From: Arenicola marina
Taxonomy: Eukaryota > Annelida > Polychaeta > Arenicolidae
DNA: 64,000 nucleotides
Direction: 5' to 3'
Assembly: GCA_964019135.1 (NCBI GenBank)
Contig: OZ025265.1
Coordinates: forward strand, 5,896,318-5,960,317
The position numbers and the translations under genes are program-made. The notes below the pieces were generated by a model. The model was not told where the DNA came from. It saw only the letters and a list, made by a program, of their open reading frames with translations, and did no database searches. Positions 28,601-40,600 of this stretch are shown one piece after another (position 1 is the stretch's first letter; each line of letters starts with the position of its first letter).

Positions 28601-31600
28601 GAATACCTAGACTGCGGCACGACGGCTGGTCTGACAGAGCTCAGTGCACTGAGCCAAGAATACATAGACTGCGGCACGACGGCTGGTCTGACAGAGCTCA
28701 TTGCACTGAGCCAAGAATACATAGACTGCGGCACGACGGCTGGTCTGACAGAGGTTAGTGCACTTAGCCAAGAATACCCAGACTGCGGCACGACGGCTGG
28801 TCTGACAGAGCTCATTGCACTGAGCCAAGGATACATAGACTGCGGCACGACGGCTGGTCTGACAGAGGTTAGTGCACTCACCCAAGAATACATAGACTGC
28901 GGCACGACGGCTGGTCTGACAGAGCTCAGTGCACTGAGCCAAGCATACCTAGACTGCGGCACGACGGCTGGTCTGACAGAGCTCAGTGCACTGAGCCAAG
29001 AATACCTAGACTGCGGCACGACGGCTGGTCTGACAGAGCTCAGTGCACTGAGCCAAGAATACATAGACTGCGGCACGACGGCTGGTCTGACAGAGCTCAT
29101 TGCATTGAGCCAAGAATACATAGACTGCGGCACGACGGCTGGTCTGACAGAGCTCATTGCACTGAGCCAAGAATACCCAGACTGCGGCACGACGGCTGGT
29201 CTGACAGAGCTCATTGCACTGAGCCAAGAATACATAGACTGCGGCACGACGGCTGGTCTGACAGAGCTCATTGCACTGAGCCAAGAATACCCAGACTGCG
29301 GCACGACGGCTGGTCTGACAGAGCTCAGTGCACTGAGCCAAGAATACCTAGACTGCGGCACGACGGCTGGTCTGACAGAGCTCAGTCCACTGAGCCAAGA
29401 ATACATAGACTGCGGGACGACGGCTGGTCTGACAGAGCTCAGTGCACTGAGCCAAGAATACATAGACTGCGGCACGACGGCTGGTCTGACAGAGCTCATT
29501 GCACTGAGCCAAGAATACCCAGACTGCGGCACGACGGCTCGTCTGACAGAGCTCAGTGCACTGAGCCAAGGATACATAGACTGCGGCACGACGGCTGGTC
29601 TGACAGAGGTTAGTGCACTGAGCCAAGAATACCTAGACTGCGGCACGACGGCTGGTCTGACAGAGCTCAGTGCACTGAGCCAAGAATACCTAGACTGCGG
29701 CACGACGGCTGGTCTGACAGAGCTCAGTGCACTGAGCCAAGAATACCTAGACTGCGGCACGACGGCTGGTCTGACAGAGCTCAGTGCACTGAGCCAAGAA
29801 TACCCAGACTGCGGCACGACGGCTGGTCTGACAGAGCTCAGTGCACTGAGCCAAGAATACCTAGACTGCGGCACGACGGCTGGTCTCACAGAGCTCATTG
29901 CACTGAGCCACGAATACCTAGACTGCGGCACGACGGCTGGTCTGACAGAGCTCAGTGCACTGAGCCAAGGATACATAGACTGCGGCACGACGGCTGGTCT
30001 GACAGAGCTCAGTGCACTGAGCCAAGAATACCTAGACTGTGGCACGACGGCTGGTCTGACAGAGCTCAGTGCACTGAGCCAAGCATACATAGACTGCGGC
30101 ACGACGGCTGGTCTGACAGAGGTTAGTGCACTGAGCCAAGAATACCTAGACTGCGGCACGACGGCTGGTCTGACAGAGCTCAGTGCACTGAGCCAAGAAT
30201 ACCTAGACTGCGGCACGACGGCTGGTCTGACAGAGCTCAGTGTACTGAGCCAAGAATACCTAGACTGCGGCACGACGGCTGGTCTGACAGAGCTCAGTGC
30301 ACTGAGCCAAGAATACCTAGACTGCGGCACGACGGCTGGTCTGACAGAGCTCAGTGCACTGAGCCAAGAATACATAGACTGCGGCACGACGGCTGGTCTC
30401 ACAGAGCTCATTGCACTGAGCCACGAATACCTAGACTGCGGCAAGACGGCTGGTCTGACAGAGCTCAGTGCACTGAGCCAAGAATACCCAGACTGCGGCA
30501 CGACGGCTGGTCTGACAGAGCTCAGTGCACTGAGCCAAGAATACATAGACTGCGGCATGACGGCTGGTCTGACAGAGCTCAGTGCACTGAGCCAAGCATA
30601 CATAGACTGCGGCACGACGGCTGGTCTGACAGAGCTCATTGCACTGAGCCAAGAATACCTAGACTGCGGCAAGACGGCTGGTCTGACAGAGCTCAGTGCA
30701 CTGAGCCAAGAATACCCAGACTGCGGCCCGACGGCTGGTCTGACAGCTCATTGCACTGAGCCACGAATACCTAGACTGCGGCAAGACGGCTGGTCTGACA
30801 GAGCTTAGTGCACTGAGCCAAGAATACCCAGACTGCGGCACGACGGCTGGTCTGACAGAGCTCAGTGCACTGAGCCAAGAATACCTAGACTGCGGCATGA
30901 CGGCTGGTCTGACAGAGCTCATTGCACTGAGCCACGAACACCTAGACTGCGGCAAGACGGCTGGTCTGACAGAGCTCAGTGCACTGAGCCAAGAATACAT
31001 AGACTGCGGCACGACGGCTGGTCTGACAGAGCTCAGTGCACTGAGCCAAGAATACATAGACTGCGGCACGACGGCTGGTCTGACAGAGCTCAGTGCACTG
31101 AGCCAAGAATACCTAGACTGCGGCATGACGGCTGGTCTGACAGAGCTCAGTGCACTGAGCCAAGCATACATAGACTGCGGCACGACGGCTGGTCTGACAG
31201 AGCTCATTGCACTGAGCCACGAATACCTAGACTGCGGCAAGACGGCTGGTCTGACAGAGCTCAGTGCACTGAGCCAAGAATACCCAGACTGCGGCACGAC
31301 GGCTGGTCTGACAGAGCTCAGTGCACTGAGCCAAGAATATCTAGACTGCGGCATGACGGCTGGTCTGACAGAGCTCATTGCACTGAGCCACGAACACCTA
31401 GACTGCGGCAAGACGGCTGGTCTGACAGAGCTCAGTGCACTGAGCCAAGAATACATAGACTGCGGCACGACGGCTGGTCTGACAGAGCTCAGTGCACTGA
31501 GCCAAGAATACATAGACTGCGGCACGACGGCTGGTCTGACAGAGCTCAGTGCACTGAGCCAAGAATACCTAGACTGCGGCATGACGGCTGGTCTGACAGA

Positions 31601-34600
31601 GCTCAGTGCACTGAGCCAAGCATACATAGACTGCGGCACGACGGCTGGTCTGACAGAGCTCATTGCACTGAGCCAAGAATACCTAGACTGCGGCAAGACG
31701 GCTGGTCTGACAGAGCTCATTGCACTGAGCCAAGGATACATAGACTGCGGCACGACGGCTGGTCTGACAGAGCTCAGTGCACTGAGCCAAGAATACCTAG
31801 ACTGCGGCACGACGGCTGGTCTGACAGAGCTCAGTGCACTGAGCCAAGAATACCTAGACTGCGGCACGACGGCTGGTCTGACAGAGCTCATTGCACTGAG
31901 CCACGAATACCTAGACTGCGGCAAGACGGCTGGTCTGACAGAGCTCAGTGCACTGAGCCAAGAATACCCAGACTGCGGGACGACGGCTGGTCTGACAGAG
32001 CTCAGTGCACTGAGCCAAGAATACCTAGACTGCGGCATGACGGCTGGTCTGACAGAGCTCAGTGCACTGAGCTAAGCATACATAGACTGCGGCACGACGG
32101 CTGGTCTGACAGAGCTCATTGCACTGAGCCAAGAATACCTAGACTGCGGCAAGACGGCTGGTCTGACAGAGCTCATTGCACTGAGCCAAGGATACATAGA
32201 CTGCGGCACGACGGCTGGTCTGACAGAGGTTAGTGCACTCAGCCAAGAATACATAGACTGCGGCACGACGGCTGGTCTGACAGAGCTCAGTGCACTGAGC
32301 CAAGCATACATAGACTGCGGCACGACGGCTGGTCTGACAGAGCTCATTGCACTGAGCCAAGAATACCCAGACTGCGGCACGACGGCTGGTCTGACAGAGC
32401 TCAGTGCACTGAGCCAAGAATACCTAGACTGCGGCACGACGGCTGGTCTGACAGAGCTCAGTGCACTGAGCCAAGAATACCTAGACTGCGGCACGACGGC
32501 TGGTCTGACAGAGCTCAGTGCACTGAGCCAAGAATACATAGACTGCGGGACGACGGCTGGTCTGACAGAGCTCAGTGCACTGAGCCAAGCATACATAGAC
32601 TGCGGCCCGACGGCTGGTCTGACAGAGCTCATTGCACTGAGCCAAGAATACCTAGACTGCGGCACGACGGCTGGTCTGACAGAGCTCAGTGCACTGAGCC
32701 AAGAATACCTAGACTGCGGCAAGACGGCTGGTCTGACAGAGCTCAGTGCACTGAGCCAAGCATACATAGACTGCGGCAAGACGGCTGGTCTGACAGAGGT
32801 TAGTGCACTGAGCCAAGAATACCTAGACTGCGGCACGACGGCTGGTCTGACAGAGCTCAGTGCACTCAGCCAAGAATAACTAGACTGCGGCACGACGGCT
32901 GGTATGACAGAGCTCAGTGCACTCAGCCAAGAATACATAGACTGCGGCACGACGGCTGGTCTGACAGAGCTCAGTGCACTGAGCCAAGAATACATAGACT
33001 GCGGCACGACGGCTGGTCTGACAGAGCTCAGTGCACTGAGCCAAGAATACATAGACTGCGGCACGACGGCTGGTCTGACAGAGCTCATTGCACTGAGCCA
33101 AGAATACATAGACTGCGGCACGACGGCTGGTCTGACAGAGGTTAGTGCACTTAGCCAAGAATACCCAGACTGCGGCACGACGGCTGGTCTGACAGAGCTC
33201 ATTGCACTGAGCCAAGGATACATAGACTGCGGCACGACGGCTGGTCTGACAGAGGTTAGTGCACTCAGCCAAGAATACATAGACTGCGGCACGACGGCTG
33301 GTCTGACAGAGCTCAGTGCACTGAGCCAAGCATACCTAGACTGCGGCACGACGGCTGGTCTGACAGAGCTCAGTGCACTGAGCCAAGAATACCTAGACTG
33401 CGGCACGACGGCTGGTCTGACAGAGCTCAGTGCACTGAGCCAAGAATACATAGACTGCGGCACGACGGCTGGTCTGACAGAGCTCATTGCATTGAGCCAA
33501 GAATACATAGACTGCGGCACGACGGCTGGTCTGACAGAGCTCATTGCACTGAGCCAAGAATACCCAGACTGCGGCACGACGGCTGGTCTGACAGAGCTCA
33601 TTGCACTGAGCCAAGAATACATAGACTGCGGCACGACGGCTGGTCTGACAGAGCTCATTGCACTGAGCCAAGAATACCCAGACTGCGGCACGACGGCTGG
33701 TCTGACAGAGCTCAGTGCACTGAGCCAAGAATACCTAGACTGCGGCACGACGGCTGGTCTGACAGAGCTCAGTCCACTGAGCCAAGAATACATAGACTGC
33801 GGGACGACGGCTGGTCTGACAGAGCTCAGTGCACTGAGCCAAGAATACATAGACTGCGGCACGACGGCTGGTCTGACAGAGCTCATTGCACTGAGCCAAG
33901 AATACCCAGACTGCGGCACGACGGCTCGTCTGACAGAGCTCAGTGCACTGAGCCAAGGATACATAGACTGCGGCACGACGGCTGGTCTGACAGAGGTTAG
34001 TGCACTGAGCCAAGAATACCTAGACTGCGGCACGACGGCTGGTCTGACAGAGCTCAGTGCACTGAGCCAAGAATACCTAGACTGCGGCACGACGGCTGGT
34101 CTGACAGAGCTCAGTGCACTGAGCCAAGAATACCTAGACTGCGGCACGACGGCTGGTCTGACAGAGCTCAGTGCACTGAGCCAAGAATACCTAGACTGCG
34201 GCACGACGGCTGGTCTGACAGAGCTCAGTGCACTGAGCCAAGAATACCTAGACTGCGGCACGACGGCTGGTCTGACAGAGCTCATTGCACTGAGCCACGA
34301 ATACCTAGACTGCGGCACGACGGCTGGTCTGACAGAGCTCAGTGCACTGAGCCAAGGATACATAGACTGCGGCACGACGGCTGGTCTGACAGAGCTCAGT
34401 GCACTGAGCCAAGAATACCTAGACTGTGGCACGACGGCTGGTCTGACAGAGCTCAGTGCACTGAGCCAAGCATACATAGACTGCGGCACGACGGCTGGTC
34501 TGACAGAGGTTAGTGCACTGAGCCAAGAATACCTAGACTGCGGCACGACGGCTGGTCTGACAGAGCTCAGTGCACTGAGCCAAGAATACCTAGACTGCGG

Positions 34601-37600
34601 CACGACGGCTGGTCTGACAGAGCTCAGTGTACTGAGCCAAGAATACCTAGACTGCGGCACGACGGCTGGTCTGACAGAGCTCAGTGCACTGAGCCAAGAA
34701 TACCTAGACTGCGGCACGACGGCTGGTCTGACAGAGCTCAGTGCACTGAGCCAAGAATACATAGACTGCGGCACGACGGCTGGTCTCACAGAGCTCATTG
34801 CACTGAGCCACGAATACCTAGACTGCGGCAAGACGGCTGGTCTGACAGAGCTCAGTGCACTGAGCCAAGAATACCCAGACTGCGGCACGACGGCTGGTCT
34901 GACAGAGCTCAGTGCACTGAGCCAAGAATACATAGACTGCGGCACGACGGCTGGTCTGACAGAGCTCAGTGCACTGAGCCAAGCATACATAGACTGCGGC
35001 ACGACGGCTGGTCTGACAGAGCTCATTGCACTGAGCCAAGAATACCTAGACTGCGGCAAGACGGCTGGTCTGACAGAGCTCAGTGCACTGAGCCAAGAAT
35101 ACCCAGACTGCGGCCCGACGGCTGGTCTGACAGCTCATTGCACAGAGCCACGAATACCTAGACTGCGGCAAGACGGCTGGTCTGACAGAGCTTAGTGCAC
35201 TGAGCCAAGAATACCCAGACTGCGGCACGACGGCTGGTCTGACAGAGCTCAGTGCACTGAGCCAAGAATACCTAGACTGCGGCATGACGGCTGGTCTGAC
35301 AGAGCTCATTGCACTGAGCCACGAACACCTAGACTGCGGCAAGACGGCTGGTCTGACAGAGCTCAGTGCACTGAGCCAAGAATACCTAGACTGCGGCATG
35401 ACGGCTGGTCTGACAGAGCTCAGTGCACTGAGCCAAGCATACATAGACTGCGGCACGACGGCTGGTCTGACAGAGCTCATTGCACTGAGCCACGAATACC
35501 TAGACTGCGGCAAGACGGCTGGTCTGACAGAGCTCAGTGCACTGAGCCAAGAATACCCAGACTGCGGCACGACGGCTGGTCTGACAGAGCTCAGTGCACT
35601 GAGCCAAGAATATCTAGACTGCGGCATGACGGCTGGTCTGACAGAGCTCAGTGCACTGAGCCAAGAATACATAGACTGCGGCACGACGGCTGGTCTGACA
35701 GAGCTCAGTGCACTGAGCCAAGAATACATAGACTGCGGCACGACGGCTGGTCTGACAGAGCTCAGTGCACTGAGCCAAGAATACCTAGACTGCGGCATGA
35801 CGGCTGGTCTGACAGAGCTCAGTGCACTGAGCCAAGCATACATAGACTGCGGCACGACGGCTGGTCTGACAGAGCTCATTGCACTGAGCCAAGAATACCT
35901 AGACTGCGGCACGACGGCTGGTCTGACAGAGCTCAGTGCACTGAGCCAAGAATACATAGACTGCGGCACGACGGCTGGTCTGACAGAGCTCAGTGCACTG
36001 AGCCAAGAATACCTAGACTGCGGCACGACGGCTGGTCTGACAGAGCTCAGTGCACTGAGCCAAGAATACATAGACTGCGGGACGACGGCTGGTCTGACAG
36101 AGCTCAGTGCACTGAGCCAAGCATACATAGACTGCGGCCCGACGGCTGGTCTGACAGAGCTCATTGCACTGAGCCAAGAATACCTAGACTGCGGCACGAC
36201 GGCTGGTCTGACAGAGCTCAGTGCACTGAGCCAAGAATACCTAGACTGCGGCAAGACGGCTGGTCTGACAGAGCTCAGTGCACTGAGCCAAGCATACATA
36301 GACTGCGGCACGACGGCTGGTCTGACAGAGGTTAGTGCACTGAGCCAAGAATACCTAGACTGCGGCACGACGGCTGGTCTGACAGAGCTCAGTGCACTCA
36401 GCCAAGAATACCTAGACTGCGGCACGACGGCTGGTCTGACAGAGCTCAGTGCACTGAGCCAAGAATACCTAGACTGCGGCACGACGGCTGGTATGACAGA
36501 GCTCAGTGCACTCAGCCAAGAATACATAGACTGCGGCACGACGGCTGGTCTGACAGAGCTCAGTGCACTGAGCCAAGAATACATAGACTGCGGCACGACG
36601 GCTGGTCTGACAGAGCTCATTGCACTGAGCCAAGAATACATAGACTGCGGCACGACGGCTGGTCTGACAGAGCTCATTGCACTGAGCCAAGAATACCCAG
36701 ACTGCGGCACGACGGCTGGTCTGACAGAGCTCATTGCACTGAGCCAAGAATACATAGACTGCGGCACGACGGCTGGTCTGACAGAGCTCATTGCACTGAG
36801 CCAAGAATACCCAGACTGCGGCACGACGGCTGGTCTGACAGAGCTCAGTGCACTGAGCCAAGAATACATAGACTGCGGCATGACGGCTGGTCTGACAGAG
36901 CTCAGTGCACTGAGCCAAGAATACATAGACTGCGGCACGACGGCTGGTCTGACAGAGCTCATTGCATTGAGCCAAGAATACATAGACTGCGGCACGACGG
37001 CTGGTCTGACAGAGCTCAGTGCACTCAGCCAAGCATACCTAGACGGCGGCACGACGGCTGGTCTGACAGAGCTCATTGCACTGAGCCAAGAATACATAGA
37101 CTGCGGCACGACGGCTGGTCTGACAGAGCTCAGTGCACTGAGCCAAGAATACCTAGACTGCGGCACGACGGCTGGTCTGACAGAGCTCATTGCACTGAGC
37201 CAAGAATACCCAGACTGCGGCACGACGGCTGGTCTGACAGAGCTCAGTGCACTGAGCCAAGAATACATAGACTGCGGCACGACGGCTGGTCTGACAGAGC
37301 TCATTGCACTGAGCCAAGAATACCCAGACTGCGGCACGACGGCTGGTCTGACAGAGCTCAGTGCACTGAGCCAAGAATACATAGACTGCGGCATGACGGC
37401 TGGTCTGACAGAGCTCAGTGCACTGAGCCAAGAATACATAGACTGCGGCACGACGGCTGGTCTGACAGAGCTCAGTGCACTGAGCCAAGAATACATAGAC
37501 TGCGGCACGACGGCTGGTCTGACAGAGCTCAGTGCACTGAGCCAAGAATACATAGACTGCGGGACGACGGCTGGTCTGACAGAGCTCAGTGCACTGAGCC

Positions 37601-40600
37601 AAGAATACATAGACTGCGGGACGACGGCTGGTCTGACAGAGCTCAGTGCACTGAGCCAAGAATACCCAGACTGCGGCACGACGGCTGGTCTGACAGAGCT
37701 CAGTGCACTGAGCCAAGAATACATAGACTGCGGCATGACGGCTGGTCTGACAGAGCTCAGTGCACTGAGCCAAGAATACATAGACTGCGGCACGACGGCT
37801 GGTCTGACAGAGCTCAGTGCACTGAGCCAAGAATACCTAGACTGCGGCACGACGGCTGGTCTGACAGAGCTCAGTGCACTGAGCCAAGAATACATAGACT
37901 GCGGGACGACGGCTGGTCTGACAGAGCTCAGTGCACTGAGCCAAGAATACATAGACTGCGGCACGACGGCTGGTCTGACAGAGCTCAGTGCACTGAGCCA
38001 AGAATACCTAGACTGCGGCACGACGGCTGGTCTGACAGAGCTCAGTGCACTGAGCCAAGAATACATAGACTGCGGGACGACGGCTGGTCTGACAGAGCTC
38101 AGTGCACTGAGCCAAGCATACATAGACTGCGGCACGACGGCTGGTCTGACAGAGCTCATTGCACTGAGCCAAGAATGCCCAGACTGCGGCACGACGGCTG
38201 GTCTGACAGAGCTCATTGCACTGAGCCAAGAATACCTAGACTGCGGCACGACGGCTGGTCTGACAGAGCTCAGTGCACTGAGCCAAGAATACCTAGACTG
38301 CGGCATGACGGCTGGTCTGACAGAGCTCAGTGCACTGAGCCAAGAATACCTAGACTGCGGCACGACGGCTGGTCTGACAGAGCTCAGTGCACTGAGCCAA
38401 GAATACCTAGACTGCGGCATGACTGCTGGTCTGACAGAGCTCAGTGCACTGAGCCAAGCATACATAGACTGCGGCACGACGGCTGGTCTGACAGAGCTCA
38501 TTGCACTGAGCCAAGAATACATAGACTGGAGCACGACGGCTGGTCTGACAGAGCTCAGTGCACTGAGCCAAGAATACCTAGACTGCGGCACGACGGCTGG
38601 TCTGACAGAGCTCAGTGCACTGAGCCAAAAATACCTAGACTGCGGCACGACGGCTGGTCTGACAGAGCTCAGTGCACTGAGCCAAGCATACATAGACTGC
38701 GGCACGACGGCTGGTCTGACAGAGCTCAGTGCACTCAGCCAAGAATACCTAGACTGCGGCACGACGGCTGGTCTGACAGAGCTCAGTGCACTGAGCCAAG
38801 AATAACTAGACTGCGGCACGACGGCTGGTCTGACAGAGCTCAGTGCACTCAGCCAAGCATACATAGACTGCGGCACGACGGCTGGTCTGACAGAGCTCAT
38901 TGCACTGAGCCAAGAATACCTAGACTGCGGCACGACGGCTGGTCTGACAGAGCTCAGTGCACTGAGCCAAGAATACCTAGACTGCGGCACGACGGCTGGT
39001 CTGACAGAGCTCAGTGCACTCAGCCAAGAATACCTAGACTGCGGCAAGACGGCTGGTCTGACAGAGCTCAGTGCACTGAGCCAAGAATACCTAGACTGCG
39101 GCACGACGGCTGGTCTGACAGAGCTCAGTGCACTGAGCCAAGCATACATAGACTGCGGCACGACGGCTGGTCTGACAGAGCTCAGTGCACTGAGCCAAGC
39201 ATACATAGACTGCGGCACGACGGCTGGTCTGACAGAGCTCAGTGCACTGAGCCAAGAATACCTAGACTGCGGCACGACGGCTGGTCTGACAGAGCTCAGT
39301 GCACTGAACCAAGAATACATAGACTGCGGCATGATGGCTGGTCTGACAGAGCTCAGTGCACTGAGCCAAGAATACATAGACTGGAGCACGACGGCTGCTC
39401 TGACAGAGCTCAGTGCACTGAGCCAAGAATACTTAGACTGCGGCACGACGGCTGGTCTGACAGAGCTCAGTGCACTGAGCCAAGCATACATAGACTGCGG
39501 CACGACGGCTGGTCTGACAGAGCTCATTGCACTGAGCCAAGAATACATAGACTGCGGCACGACGGCTGGTCTGACAGAGCTCATTGCACTGAGCCAAGAA
39601 TACCTAGACTGCGGCACGACGGCTGGTCTGACAGAGCTCATTGCACTGAGCCAAGAATACCTAGACTGCGGCACGACGGCTGGTCTGACAGAGCTCAGTG
39701 CACTGAGCCAAGCATACATAGACTGCGGCACGACGGCTGGTCTGACAGAGCTCATTGCACTGAGCCAAGAATACCCAGACTGCGGCACGACGGCTGGTCT
39801 GACAGAGCTCAGTGCACTGAGCCAAAAATACCTAGACTGCGGCACGACGGCTGGTCTGACAGAGCTCATTGCACTGAGCCAAGAATACCTAGACTGCGGC
39901 AAGACGGCTGGTCTGACAGAGCTCAGTGCACTGAGCCAACAATACCTAGACTGCGGCACGACGGCTGGTCTGACAGAGCTCATTGCACTGAGCCAAGAAT
40001 ACCCAGACTGCGGCACGACGGCTGGTCTGACAGAGCTCAGTGCACTGAGCCAAGAATACCTAGACTGCGGCACGACGGCTGGTCTGACAGAGCTCATTGC
40101 ACTGAGCCAAGAATACCTAGACTGCGGCAAGACGGCTGGTCTGACAGAGCTCAGTGCACTGAGCCAACAATACCTAGACTGCGGCACGACGGCTGGTCTG
40201 ACAGAGCTCAGTGCACTGAGCCACGAATACCTAGACTGCGGCACGACGGCTGGTCTGACAGAGCTCAGTGCACTGAGCCAAGAATACCTAGACTGCGGGC
40301 TAGGCGTCTGCACGTCTCTCATGCTGTTGGTGCTGATGTTGCCGGACTGGCTGAAGACGGGGGGACGGGGGGCGGGGTGGGCGGCCGTCTGCTGGCCACG
40401 CCTCGTCGTCAGCTGGGGAGAGAGAATCAACAAGCATCATCACCATCGGGATCCGGCGGGAAGGGGGTGGGGGGGGGCACAGGCACACTTTGAAATGAGA
40501 CGCCTCATGTGAGTTTAACTTTCGAAGGAATTAATGTTCATGCTAATAATCTTATTTACACCTGTGGTATTAAGCAAAAGAAAGCCTGACCCTTACGATC

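Noticed and set aside
20212..40512. Giant open frames on both strands (up to 1795 codons) encoding 19-residue repeats
   Set aside because: They follow from a 57-bp stop-free unit lying in the intron between CDC27 exons 8 and 9. Both strands are open in more than one frame, which argues against protein selection. They matter only as possible read-through from exon 8.
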